Source: Bugula neritina
Lineage: Eukaryota > Bryozoa > Gymnolaemata > Cheilostomatida > Bugulidae
DNA: 64,000 nt
Reading direction: 5' to 3'
Assembly: GCA_964035545.1 (NCBI GenBank)
Contig: OZ037770.1
Location: 7,642,527 to 7,706,526 of the forward strand
The position numbers and the translations under genes were made by a program. Of this stretch, positions 34,820-49,100 are shown in pieces. Below the pieces are notes generated by a model that ran no database searches, was not told the DNA's origin, and saw only the letters and a list, made by a program, of their open reading frames with translations. The stretch's first letter is position 1. Each line of letters begins with the position of its first letter.

Positions 34820-35328
34820 ATAATATTAATGATTTAATCACAATGTCATTATTATTATCAGTATCACTATGACTAAGATTATCAATGATTATAACTAAGT
34901 TTAACTTTAAAGCTCTACGTTGACATTTATTTGGTGCAATGCTAGTCACTATATCAATATGCCACTCTAGTTAGAAAATTTACCGTCAATCAATGTCCTA
35001 TCAAAATTTAACTCAAAGTCAATGTAATTTAATTTTAGCATTATCATTATGATCAATTACTACTCTTAGTCTTACTATTACTAACTACTAATACTAATAG
35101 TAATACTAATACTAATAGTATTAGTATTACTATTGATATTAGTATTATTATTATTATTAATGTTAGCATTAGGTTACTAATGCTTAGACTTATACTTATA
35201 TCGTTATGCTGTTATAGTTTTCAGAACTATAGCTTGTGGATCTGTTTTGTATGTTGTCAATTACTGCATCACATGGAGGTTGTGTAATTAACCGAACGAC
35301 TGATAAGGAACGTGAGAAAATATATATT
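34820..35328. other. AT-rich intergenic low-complexity DNA
   Basis: Loose (ATT/ACT)n and (AATACT)n words; no gene, RNA or element recognised. Confidence 0.6.
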
Positions 35329-37784
35329 GTAGTGAATTTTGCCAGTTCACTATATTATGTGTGGGTCAACTTAAACAAAGCCACTACACCAGGTTGTTTA
35401 CGCTAAGATAACTTTATTATTTACACGAATACAAGAAGGTTATTTACTGCTAACATGAATAGAAAACGATTACATAATTAGTGAGCTTTAATACACAACT
35501 ACTCTAAATGAAGTCCCAAGCTGCTCTGCCGGCTAGCTACTCAGCGCACTGCAACTACGAGTAGCTAGCTCCACCTGCTATCAATTAGTGTGCCTGTCTT
35601 GATTGGTGGTTACTAGTGGTGCCACTGCTGTCCATAGCTACATGCCGATGTAGTCGAACTCACAATATAATAAACAGTATAGAGTGAACCTTTTCGATTA
35701 ATACCAATAATGATTGCACCACTAAAATCTATCACAATATTTGATAAATAAGATATAATGAAGAAAAGCTTTACATTAGTTGATTAAAAGACAAGAGCAC
35801 ATGAATACAAAGGTTACTATCTAGTTACTAGCCTAGCTGGCTCTACTGTGCACGCCTAAGGTACTGTTTATAGAGGTTAGGTCACGCGCTTTAGTCTCCC
35901 CTGATTGGAGAACAGCTCCACAGTATTATATACCAGTCCACGCTGTCTGCCGTATGCAAAACGGGAAGACTAGGGGCAAACGTTACAACTAGCAGAACTA
36001 TAATATATCTAGACCAATGTTCAGCAAGGGTCAGGAGGACTCCTACTTCCGACAACCATTACATCATCCTCTCCAGCAGGAAGCCCACTTCCTGATAAAT
36101 TCAGATATGGGAAGGAAGTGTATAAAATCGTAATAAAAGTATAAAATAAAGAATAAAAGAAATTGCATGTACTTTGACAAACTAATATAATAATAATATA
36201 TCAAATGGATATTAACAAAAGTCAAAAAACGCAGTATAATATAGCAACTGCCATGGAAAGAACAAGTGTCACACAGATATATACACATAAGACATGTCAC
36301 GGAGGGGGATGATATCACACAAATATACCTAACAGACATGTATGAGAGAGACAAATATCACACAGATATACATGAGGGTAAGCAACAGTACCGCATGGCT
36401 CGTGTCAGTCTGGGGATAGCTCAGTCACGACGTGTCTGCCGCTTGAGTCTATACAAGGAGTTTTCAAGTAACTGCAGTTCGCTGGTCGCAGCCAAAACTT
36501 AAGGAGTGACCCTCTGTAACTTGCCCTCTAAGAAAGATATACGATCCTCTACTTCACGTATGCTCCTGGCTGTAGAAGGTGCGCGGAGTGGAGAAGGGAA
36601 GCTCCTGCATCTTTTCCGCTGCGAACTGGAGGGGACGGAATCTGGAGAGAGAGAACGCCGGATATGTTCATCAAAGGCGGGGTTAGTGTCCACCCGCTGT
36701 AACACTACCCAGGGGGACTGCCGGAGATTGAGATCGGACCGGGATTTTGGCTTCTTATAGCTTGGGGGTTTAGGAGCCGGGCCCTGAGTAATAGCCCGAG
36801 GAGCTGGAAACCCCTGCCACAACCGTTCCAACCGGCTCGAATCCTGTACGAAGGGTTTGATCAGATCCAGAAACTGGGAATAAGAAGGCTGGTCTACCTT
36901 GAATAGGTGTCCTATAAAACAGTTCATGGCTCTTTGATGCCGCAGGATGTAATCGCAGTGGTAGCTTTTTTCCCCACACGGGCAGAAGGTGGTGATAAAG
37001 TGCTGCGACATGTGAACTCGCAGCCTTCGGGGAGTAGTAAAATGCTGCTGACAGAGGCAGCGCGTAGTGTTGTCAATATCCCCTCAAGCCTTCGAAATAA
37101 GTTGCTCCCTGCATGACGAGGTCCAACAAGATTTGGCTCTAAGAGCAGGTAGTAGTCGTCTACTGGTGACAGGAGCAAGTGACTGTTTCGGGAGGGGGTC
37201 CTCATCCCAAGCTATCTCCAAAGGTGGCATGCTATCAGGTAGTAGAGATCGAGTGGCTTCTAAAAGAGCAGAATTATTGTTAGATTGACTCGGATCTTTA
37301 CAACATAATGTTTGTAAAAATCGGCTGTTCATAGCCTGAGAGTCACGAACTCCTTTGTACGGCACTCGGGAGATGGAAGGCAACCGTGTAGACTGAGAAT
37401 AGCATCCAGCTCAAGATCTAGAAGATCGTCGGCCATTACTACACTCTCGTCATCGTTCACAGTTGACATGGTCCCCAGCAATTTTAACTCAGTTGAATCA
37501 ACTAAGCTAGAGTTGACTAATAATAGACCCGTTTCCATAGCTAGGAATACTAGATCTGTGTGGACTTACCTCAAAACTTGGTATTCAAAGACATACTCAA
37601 TGTTTGAAGATAGTTAATATACAGAGCTACTAGTACATCTACCCTTGACTGCGTCATTATATGAAAAGGCTGAACAGCGTGTTCGTCGTGCACGACTGGG
37701 GCACGACCTATAGCAGAACTATAATATATCTAGACCAATGCTCAGCAGGAGTCAGGAGGACTCCTACTTCCGACAACTATTACA
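35329..37784 (-). mobile_element. LTR-like element with unusual cargo (boundaries tentative)
   Basis: Two 74-bp direct copies, 35990-36063 and 37711-37784 (4 differences), bracket a coding-like region read on the minus strand. On that strand each copy starts TGTAATRGTTGTCGGAAGT, an LTR-like TG start. The sequence downstream of the two copies diverges, so either the 5' LTR is truncated or only a terminal segment is shared. The left limit is set at a CA-like end (ACTACA, 35329) and is uncertain. No RT, protease or integrase was seen between them. Non-autonomous LTR element is the simplest reading. Confidence 0.4.
36499..37538 (-). pseudogene. Broken ORF with zinc-finger-like Cys/His cluster
   Basis: Not recognised. 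On the minus strand an acidic start (STVNDDESVVMADDLLDLEL, 37460-37400) shifts frame near 37383. The new frame then runs to 36499 with one TGA at 37086-37084. Just after that TGA come CLCQQHF ... RVHMSQH and CPCGEKSYHCD ... LRHQRAMNC, spacing that resembles a C2H2 finger followed by a second Cys/His cluster. Next come a conserved-looking helical segment (YSQFLDLIKPFVQD), a Pro/Ser/Arg-rich linker and a short coiled-coil-like end (REVEDRISFLEGKLQ). It lies between the two direct repeats, so it is probably element-encoded; gag-like or DNA-binding are both possible. Confidence 0.45.
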
Positions 37785-38480
37785 ATACTATAACTATTAG
37801 AGCAGCTTTAAGATTTTTCTCATAATAATATTTATATTGGCATTCACGTTGTGATACTGATTGTGTTTGACTCTGAGTGATAATCGGTGAATAATGATAT
37901 TCATATTGAGTTTGGCAATCACAATGACATTCACATTGTCTTGTGGTACTCAAAATTAATATAATAATAATGGTCATGGTGATTTTATTTTATATCAACC
38001 TTGACTCTCACAGCTCTCAGTCTTATTATTTATTAATATGAGTATCATTATGACTGTCACTATGCTTGACACTCAAACTCAGTTGCGCCGCTGCCAGTGA
38101 CTCTGACTGTGAGTAATTATGAGATTGAATTTTTATTTAATGCCAACACTAATGAAGTATGAATATGATTGGTAGTAATTTCCAAACTGATTTCACTGAT
38201 AGTCATGCACATGTTCAGAGGTCATAGGAATAGGCTTAGAGTTAGACTTGGTAATTCTCGTAGTCATGGTGACTCTCATAGTGATAGGCTTAGAGTTAGT
38301 ATCATTAACAACACAGTTATTGAGTTAATTATACCTACTAGTTAGCACTACCATTAAATCAATACGATGTTCTATATTAATTAGTCAAGTTAAAGTCAAT
38401 AGTTGTAGTAATGGTTAAAGCTATTTATAGTGGTTATATTCAGTTTCTCATGGTAATTGAGTCAGGCTGGTTTGAAAAAA
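37785..38480. other. AT-rich intergenic DNA
   Basis: Imperfect TTCACATTG/ACTGATTG-type words; no gene seen. Confidence 0.5.
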
Positions 38481-38499
38481 CATTGCTCATCTAATGTAT

Positions 38500-38608
38500 C
38501 CACACACATTCACACACACACACATTCACACACACATTCACACACACATTCACACACACATTCACACACACATTCACACACACATTCACACACACATTCA
38601 CACACATT
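38500..38608. repeat. (ACACACATTC)n-type microsatellite
   Basis: About nine 12-bp units with an internal CA run. Confidence 0.9.
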
Positions 38609-40178
38609 TACACACAGGTTAAATTGTTTCACAGTGTGGTCTAAACACTTAAACTTTCAAATGATATTGTTGGGTGCTAAGCTTGCCATACTAGACGGTG
38701 GTTCAACCTACTGTATACAGCAGTTAGCTGTATTTGCTGCTGCAAATTTCTATGACTAGAATTAAGAATTTATTAAGCATTTAAGCATAGATATTTTTGT
38801 AAATTATATGTTGCATTGTAATGACCAGATTTGGATCGTTACCTAAGTATAATAGGCCTTAGATTTGTTGATACAAGGTTGATACTTAAATATCAGCAAT
38901 AGATATGCTATCAGTTTAGAGTACAGGTGCTATGCAGATTTTCGTTGTAAGCAGAAGCATGTAAGCAGAAATGTTGTAGTGTTATTATAAAAACCACAGG
39001 ATTATCTGGGCTTAGATCTAATAATTATATAAATATCTCATAATATAATTTCATAATATAATATCTCATAATTATATAAATAGTATTGTAGGTATGTGTC
39101 TAGCTAGTTCCCAGTCACTAAGATTTTCAATTGACAATATTGTGACATCTTATACTGTAAACAACAGAGAAATATAATTATTCTTCATGAAAGGTACTTG
39201 AGAACATCATATTAGTTTGAGTTGGATGGAGAAATGATTTTATTAGTAATATACTAGTTAGTAGACAAGCTATAATATATACTTCTGTAGAGGTCATTTA
39301 TACTAGTTTCTATGAAACATAGTATAACGTTTAATAGCTTCAACAACCTAAACCAATTTTATTTGATGACTCGATGTTGTTCAATGTCTCACCAGTGAGT
39401 ATTTAAGAGAATAATTGACCTGTAAAGTTTATAAAGCCAACCAAAAGTTTTCTTACCAAGTTTAAAGTTTGTAACATAATGTTGTTCAATTGTGGAGTTA
39501 TTTATACACCAAATAGTAATACGCTGAAAATATTATGTACCACATCTTTGATGCATCCCCATGTTATATTTAGTTATAATGAAAGCCAGTTCTTTATATG
39601 CTGCCACTTTGAGCACTTTCTACCTTACAACACCAAATCTCACAATGCATTATTCTAATAGTCTTATCTTGATTATTACTCACACACACACAAAAACAAA
39701 ACATTATAGTGTATTTCGAGATGGTTAATCGAAAAGATTTTTGGTAGTTGCATTTTAATCCTCCTGAATAATTTGCTTATGCAGTGTGAATCGTTTAATG
39801 CTTATAAAACACATTGAGTGTCATAATCTATGGTGTCAGGTAAAAGATCTTTATTCATGATTATGGACTGTTACTATCTAAAACTTTTTTGACATACAGT
39901 GCTCCCTCTGTATCTCACTAAGCTCTACAATGCTCCCTCTGTATCTCACTAAGCTGCCTGTCCTGAAACCTCGATTCGTGACATAATAGAATTTATCATA
40001 TTTAACTCAGAGATCTGTTAAATTTATCCATTTTGTCCCTACACACTTATGTACATAAGCTACAAACTGGGGGTTCAAGCCCTTCATATAACTTATGAAG
40101 GGGGCACTGTTATACTTTTCCCATCGGTTCTACAGCATGTAGTAAATTGTGCTTGTAGGTTGTGGATGAAATACGAAG
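38609..40178. other. Intergenic region before the ABCD4-like gene
   Basis: AT-rich, with short direct repeats (for example GCTCCCTCTGTATCTCACTA twice near 39901-39950). No gene, RNA or promoter motif could be supported. Confidence 0.5.
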
Positions 40179-43100
40179 ATGCTCATTACGTTAAAACAAA
40201 TGAAAGTTCTTTGTGATATTTTATTCTTGAAAAATTGTAAAGTTATCACACTTCTAATAGTAGGTCAGTTATGCACTGCCCTTCTCAATGAGGTATGTTT
40301 ATGTCATTTGCTCCATGCTCAGGCATATTGTCTGTTATATCTTGTTGCTATGACTGCGGTGTTGGGGAAATATATAGTTTGAGTTCACCATACTCATGCA
40401 TGAAAGTATATTCATTCAAACTTCAAAAATTGTTTTCTTTTATTTTGAAACTAGTCACATCTATTTCATTACAAAAATTGAAATATCAAATGCCATTATT
40501 TGTTTCTTTCTACTTAATTTGGTACGGTATTCGGTTGAAAATATGGGGTATATAATGTTAGAGAATATCTGCTGTCAAAGGTGTTGAATATATCTGGAGC
40601 AAAGTGTAATGCGTATTCCGGCAAATATCAAGAATGATGAATTTTAAGGTTGCTACTTTGATATAATCACCGCTTTTAACAATAAAATTTTGAGAGTTTT
40701 AGTTCATCAATAAGCTAAAGGAAATGCTAGTGAAGTATGCTTCATGTTCACCATTTCAACTGCAAACATATAATGCTTTATTCAATGTATTTGTCAATAA
40801 TAAATTGCTAAGAATTTTCTTACAAGGTTAGTTGGTACATGCAGCATGAAAATTTAGTTTTTTTCAAATTTGACATTTTTTCTTCTCTGTCAGTGCTTTG
40901 TTTGTATTAAGCAAAACAAGAAACATTGCCTGTGCCTTTACAGATTATACATTTTGAATATGTTAGTCATTTTGGTTTAATACTTACATATTTTTAGAAA
41001 TTAGCATGCATAGATTTACTCATAAGGTTTCTTATTATATAACAAAAAGTTGTTGTTTTTTCAACTATGAATATTGATTTTCATTTCAGGTTGTTATATA
41101 TGTAGTTGGAATAATACCTTCCAAGTTCTACTTGATTCTGGACGCTGTGCCTGCAGAGCGAAGTTACACACAGTTAACTACTTTAGTCATTTACTCTCTC
41201 TGTTGGATCCTAATTATATCTCTAATGAACGCATTTAAAATGTACGTCCACATATCTTCATAGGTATTATGTAACTGTTCAATGTATTTTGGCTGACAGC
41301 TTTGGTGTTAGGAAAGTTACCTTGTAACTAAAATCCAAAAAAGTAGAAAATAATTTATTATGATTTAAATTTTTTTCCAGATTTAATACTTTTTTATGAT
41401 TCTGTTCACAATGAAAATACAATCCTTTATAGTCATGTTTTACAGCCACTCACTGATTATTGCCATAGCAAGTCACTCTACTACATGTTTTAAAATGTCA
41501 GTCAACCTACACATTTGAAATTTTTAAAGGGTGCCTCCAGGTTGTGAATCAGAAGCTCCCATAGAACAGGTTTTTATGTTAACCAGGCGTATGTGTTGAG
41601 TGTACCTATTACATATTAGGTATCAGAAGTGTAGAATGATCACTTCTTAGTTCTAATCATTTCTCTAACCATTAGCTAAGTCTTTTGCTGTACAGTTAGT
41701 TACGATGTGGAGTTATCTTCTACAATACAATGTTGCAGGCTTATCACTGGAATCATTTTTGTTAACTGGAGAGATGTGCTCACCCTCTCTCTCCATAAAG
41801 ACTACTATGCTAACACACTGAGTACATACAGAGCTAATCAGATAGCTGCAGCTAATCTCCACACTGATGTAGTCAATGATAACCCTGATCAGCGTATTGC
41901 TAGTGACGCCAAAGCTGTGAGTATGCAATAGGGCCCTGATACATGAAACAGAGACGACTAGCAAAAACTTGTGTCTTTACTATCATTTACCAAATCTGCT
42001 CACAACACATGTTTACTAAGGATCATCAGCTCATTCATAACTTTAGCTAAACGTCCATGCTTCATGAAAAAATAGTACTACAAATTTAATGATTAAAACT
42101 TTCATTTTCATGAAAAGATTTTATGAGCACTTTTTATGCCTCATCCTGCTCTGTAAAGCCTATAAGTATATTACTAAGATTTTCCTAGACTTGTCTGCCA
42201 CGTAAGATCTCTGAGGGTACATGTATATGCCAGCCTATTAAATCTTTGCAGTTTCTCTCTCACATGTCATCTCTGTAGACACAAGTAAGATGAGAATATA
42301 TTATGTTATTGAGTACTATTCTAGGTATGTGACGACATGTCCCAGCTTGTTCCAGTTCTCGTTGTTTCGCCGTTTATCATTGGCTACTACAGCTACCAGA
42401 GTAATGCTATTGCCGGGTACAGAGGTCCGCTTGCTGTAGTAGGTTTCTTTGTCCTGGCTACCATCATCAACCTTCTGCTGATGAGACCAGTGGCGAGGTG
42501 GACGTACGAGCTAGAGAGACAGGAGGGGAACTTTAGGTACCTGGGCTATAGCTACTCTGTAGGGGTGATTGATCTCATTGGTTTATATTCTATTTCTAAC
42601 ACAATTTTATACTATTAATCATATGTTATACAAATATAAACTTGGCTAGAAGTCAAGCATCAAGTTGTGAATTATAAGAAATATGAAAAGGGTAATAATA
42701 TACATATAGTAAATTGTTTAGAGCCGTGTGCCTAGTGTGGTCCTTATTTCATCTGAGTATAAAAGTCTTGAAAAAAAACTATATAAACCATTTAACAGCC
42801 TTAAATCCATTTATCAGTAGAAAGTGAATCAACATCCTAAGATAGGGTCTGTACAGAATGTACATTAATGCTTACCATCTCTGTCAATATCAGCAACAGC
42901 TCCTTCAGTCTACACTTACTCTGTTCTACACTTACTCTATTCTACACTTGCTCTATTCTATACTTACTCTATTCTACACTTACTCTATTCTATACTTACT
43001 CTATTCTACACTTACTCTGTTCTACACTTACTCTATTCTATACTTACTCTATTCTATACTTACTCTATTCTATACTTACTCTATCCTATACTTACTCTAT

Positions 43101-46100
43101 CCTATACTTACTCTATTCTACACTTACTCTATCCTACACCTACTCTGTTTTACACTTACTTTGTTCTACACTTACTTTAGGCTGCGCTTACTCTATCCTA
43201 TACTCACTCTATTCTACACCTACTCCTGTTTATACTTATTGCACTGTTGTACTTTTGCCAGATACTGTCACATGCTGACCAGAGTGCATTGTGAGTCATC
43301 CGCTTTCTACAATGTGAACAAGCTGGAGGAGGAGAACATGGCTAAAGGACTAAAACAACTGTTGTCAGTGCAGGAACAGCTGGTCTACTCAAAGTAGGTA
43401 AATATGCTCTGCAAACGCTCTTAGTGCGGTCATTTAGCATATGGCCACACTGCACTTATTTTCGCACTCACTGCTAACAGAAATTTGCACAGGCCAAAAA
43501 AGATGTCCCACTGAGTGCGAATTTAATGCATTGAAAATTATGAGTAACAACAAGTGCGAATAACTTGCAGCCGTGACCCAATTGACTGACAGCTATTTAG
43601 CGAGTCCATTTTCATATTTAGTGCTACATTTCATTCAATTGCGTTTTGTTGATAGTGAGTGAGATTTAAAAATGAACATTTAATTTATTCTGCACATGTA
43701 GCCATAGAAACAGAGCGGGCAGTAGATTTGAACGAAAATATCATTAGCTAATAAATGTTCGCTTTCGCTGACGAAAGACTGTGTGTGATAGATCACGCCT
43801 GCTGCATATTTCCTCGCATGTAAATTTGCTCGGAAAAATACATCTAATATGGCCCTACGTTTAGAGAGTGTGTTACTGAGTGGTCGTTTTCATAGTTGAA
43901 CGAGCATTCAGGTGTTACATCCGGACACCTCTTTGCTAATATATATGATGAGTTTCTTGCTCTGGTTTCGCAGAATATTTGTATTAATTGAATAGTCATA
44001 CGTGGTAAATCATCATGGTGCAATACATAGAGTGTATTTATTGGATGTGGTGGATTCAGTTGGTTGCGTTGTACACATGTATTCTGGTTGTTTCAGGTTA
44101 CCACAGAATTTCTTCATCTCCCTCTGTGATTATGTGGTTAGTATCATCAGCTTTATGTTGATAGCTCTGCCCATATTTTCTGGATCTTACGACCATTTGA
44201 CTGGTGCCGGGGTGACCAGTCTTGTTAGTCAGTGAGTGCTTATTTCCCATGTTTTTTCTAATTATTTAGCCAAAAACCATCACGGTCTGAAAATCCAAAT
44301 TAACCAAATAATTAAGAAAAACCATAGGAAATCAAGCGAAATTAAATAGAACCTTGATTATTTAGTTGTATTTATTGATTTTTTCTTGGTTTTGGGCAAA
44401 AACCTATATACAATAGCAGCTAAATTGTAAAAAATAACTAAAAACTGAAGATTTTAAGTGTGTACTAAATTAAGTAAAATGGCCCATACTATACACACAG
44501 TGTTGTAACAACATGCATGGTATTGCAGAAAGTTCTAAGTAGGTCTTATTGCTTGTAGATTCTCTTTCCAGACTATATACCTCTTCAACTGTTTCACTAC
44601 TTTAATAGACTTGGCTAAGCAAGCTGCGGTGTTACTAGGTAACACTGCCAGAGTAACAGGTCTCGTCCAGGTTCTTCGAGACATTAGCAAAGGACTGGAT
44701 GATCAGAAAGCTGGTTGGTTGTGTTATTGTAGTGTAACTATTATATTTCTGATTGTAATAGAATAGTCATAGTTGATATTTATTATGTATAGATGAGTCT
44801 GATTTATAAACAGCTTCATTAAACTATTGTAGTTCTCTATGACTTAACAATTCACCATAATCTTGGAGTTATTAAACGTTGGCCATAAATAGTCTTGTTT
44901 CCTGTATAAATAGTTAGTTTACTAGGCGAGATAATGCACACTCATATTACAACGTGCACTAGCTTTACAGTTCTGCTTGGTTTTTACTGTTATGTGATAT
45001 TTTACAAAAAAATTCTATATAAACCATCAGATAAACAGGCATAACGTATTTAAGTTATTGCTGTTATATAAATAGACAATAGACAAAGCTATTCATTATT
45101 CATGTAACTATTCATTCAACATATGTACTAATTTCTACTGAGTGCAGTGCAGATTGATTGAGCAGCTGCATTGCATTATGGGAGAGTGTTGAAATGGTTA
45201 AAGCAGTTTAGTTAAGCAAAGGGTTAAAAATAATACTCCATGTATATAATACTTCCAGTATACAATTTTTCCTGTATGTAATTCTTTCTGTATATAACAC
45301 TTGTTAGTATAACATAAATGTCTTAAAAATTTGCTTATTTGCTTTATAAAAAATTACAATGTAGGAGACAAGAATTGGTGCTGCATCTCTGTATTTCTAT
45401 ATAAGGTTTTCTTAACTTTAGCAGACCTTTAGATATATAATCAATAGTATTTTCAACTTTTTACTTGTTCTTATCCAGTGCTCTAACCTAATATTATTAC
45501 ATCAATACGCAGTTGTCTTCTCTTGTCTCAAGCATGTAATACATTCAAAGATGGACATTCAAAGTGAACATATTTTATTCTGTTGTAGGCAGTCTTCAAT
45601 CTTCAGAGGATTGTTATGTTGATGAGGTGTCAGTAGATAGAAGGCATCTCGTTTTGTCATCAAATGAACTTCAACCCCAGTCTGCATACGTAGTAAGACA
45701 AATAGTGTACTCATATAATAGCTATAGTACTCATATAATAGTTATAGTACTCATATAATAGTTATAGTACTTATATAATGGTTATAGTACTAATACAGTA
45801 GTTATTTAGTACTGATAAGTAGTTTGCTATGCAGAGTTGAGAGGTTTTACAATGAGCTAATAGTCTATCCTAAGAGCACAATGTTATTGGACGGGCTACA
45901 TTTTCCATTTCCGTTCCACAGTTTGTTGTGGTGCATATTATCCTCAAAGTCATCTTCTAGATACATAAAGCTGTATTCGTATGTAGTGAGCATTTCCCCC
46001 TCCCTGTTTTCTGGCTCATGAAAATATACACAGCTCTGAATAATTATCCTCAAATTAATCTAAATGGAGGTTGTCTATTTTCCATGCACAGTTTTCATGT

Positions 46101-49100
46101 TAGTATTTGGTGAGCACACTTTCTGTAATTAGCTATTGATTTCTTCTACTGGTACAATGCCCAAGTTTTCTAGTTCAGCCACAGGAATGTTATGTTATTG
46201 TCAGCCATGTTGTGTCAGCCATTTTGTGTCAGCCATGTTGTGTCAGTCATTTTGTGTCAGCCTTCTTGTGTCAGTCATGTTGAGTTATGTAGGCAAATAT
46301 TTTTTACATTTGCAGGTTTTACCATATGTTCTCAATGAATTATATGTGCCTCTAGTTACCATGGATAAGGTTGATATTTCAACACCTGATGGTCACACAC
46401 TCATTCATGGCTTCAACTTTGAGTTTAGAGAGGTGAGGGGCTGACAACTTCTACCCATTATTTTATAATTACTAACAAAGCTCTATCATTTACTCTATAG
46501 TATAATTTAATGTAATATTTTATAATATAAGATAAGTTAATATGATAATGTTATTATATAATAAAAACAAATACTTTGTGATGTTTTATATGATATTTGT
46601 TCTCTCAGAGATTAGCTGGTGTTTACTAACATAGCGCACAGACCTTGAGTCTGTAATGCTTATTATCTGCTAAGACTAAATATGACTTGCAGGGTGTAAA
46701 CGTGCTAATAACTGGTGCTAGTGGCTGTGGCAAGTCTTCTATACTCCGATACGTTAGTGGGCTCTGGCCAGTAACCTCTGGACGTGTTTTGGTGAAGGGA
46801 GATATCGGCATCGGTAGCCCCATAACTATCCTACCTCAAAGACCATTCTTTCTTCCTGCCCAGTCCTGTATCTACCACCAGGTATTCTATACTTACTACA
46901 TGCAGAGTAAATACTCAGCTAGTATACTTACAACATACAGAGTAAATACTCAGTTAGTATACTTACTACTTACAGAGTAAATACTCAGCTAGTATACTTA
47001 CTACATACAGAGTAAATACTCAGCTAGTATACTTACTACTTACAGAGTAAATACTCAGTTAGTATACTTACTACTTACAGAGTAAATACTCAGTTAGTAT
47101 ACTTACTACTTACAGAGTAAATACTCAGCTAGTATACTCACTACATACAGAGTAAATACTCAGCTAGTATACTTACTACATACAGAGTAAATACTCAGCT
47201 AGTATACTTACTACTTACAGAGTAAATACTCAGTTAGTATACTTACTACTTACAGAGTAAATACTCAGCTAGTATACTTACTACATACAGAGTAAATACT
47301 CAGCTAGTATACTTACTACATACAGAGTAAATACTCACCTAGTATACTTACTACATACAGAGTAAATACTCAGCTGGTATACTTACTACATACAGAGTAA
47401 ATACTCAGCTGGTATACTTACTACATACAGAGTAAATACTCAGCTAGTATACTTACTACATGCAGAGTAAATACTCAGCTAGTATACTTACTACATACAG
47501 AGTAAATACTCAGCTAGTATACGTACAACATACAGAGTAAATACTCACCTAGTATACTTACTACATACAGAGTAAATACTCAGCTAGTATACACACTACA
47601 TACAGAGTAAATACTCACCTAGTATACTTACTACATACAGAGTAAATACTCAGCTGGTATACTTACTACATACAGAGTAAATACTCAGCTAGTATACTTA
47701 CTACATGCAGAGTAAATACTCAGCTAGTATACTTACTACATACAGAGTAAATACTCAGCTAGTATACTTACAACATACAGAGTAAATACTCAGCTAGTAT
47801 ACATACAACATACAGAGTAAATACTCAGCTGGTATACTTACTACATACAGAGTAAATACTCACCTAGTATACTTACTACATACAGAGTAAATACTCAGCT
47901 AGTATACTTACTACATACAGAGTAAATACTCAGCTAGTATACGTACAACATACAGAGTAAATACTCAGCTAGTATACTTACTACATACAGAGTAAATACT
48001 CAGCTAGTATACTTACTACATACAGAGTAAATACTCACCTAGTATACTTACTACATACAGAGTAAATACTCAGCTAGTATACTTACTACTTACAGAGTAA
48101 ATACTCAGTTAGTATACTTACTACTTACAGAGTAAATACTCAGCTAGTATACTTACTACATACAGAGTAAATACTCAGCTAGTATACTTACTACATACAG
48201 AGTAAATACTCACCTAGTATACTTACTACATACAGAGTAAATACTCAGCTGGTATACTTACTACATACAGAGTAAATACTCAGCTGGTATACTTACTACA
48301 TACAGAGTAAATACTCAGCTAGTATACTTACTACATGCAGAGTAAATACTCAGCTAGTATACTTACTACATACAGAGTAAATACTCAGCTAGTATACGTA
48401 CAACATACAGAGTAAATACTCACCTAGTATACTTACTACATACAGAGTAAATACTCAGCTAGTATACACACTACATACAGAGTAAATACTCACCTAGTAT
48501 ACTTACTACATACAGAGTAAATACTCAGCTGGTATACTTACTACATACAGAGTAAATACTCAGCTAGTATACTTACTACATGCAGAGTAAATACTCAGCT
48601 AGTATACTTACTACATACAGAGTAAATACTCAGCTAGTATACTTACAACATACAGAGTAAATACTCAGCTAGTATACATACAACATACAGAGTAAATACT
48701 CAGCTGGTATACTTACTACATACAGAGTAAATACTCACCTAGTATACTTACTACATACAGAGTAAATACTCAGCTAGTATACTTACTACATACAGAGTAA
48801 ATACTCAGCTAGTATACGTACAACATACAGAGTAAATACTCAGCTAGTATACTTACTACATACAGAGTAAATACTCAGCTAGTATACTTACTACATACAG
48901 AGTAAATACTCAGCTAGTATACTTACTACATACAGAGTAAATACTCACCTAGTATACTTACTACATACAGAGTAAATACTCAGCTAGTATACTTACTACA
49001 TACAGAGTAAATACTAGATCATGTCTTGTAGTTGATAGTCTATAGACCTCTATGCTCCTCTACCACTCTCTACATACTGCATATCTTGCACCTGTTTACA

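Noticed and set aside
34448-35328. Solo LTR or second element after the hAT MITE
   Set aside because: Only low-complexity AT-rich words; no TG...CA structure or repeats could be matched.
42858-43397. 179-residue frame through the ABCD4-like intron 4
   Set aside because: Mostly the 16-bp repeat; only its last part is the real exon 5.
46888-49014. CRISPR-like array
   Set aside because: Direct 35-bp repeats without unique spacers, inside an intron of an animal gene; it is a minisatellite.
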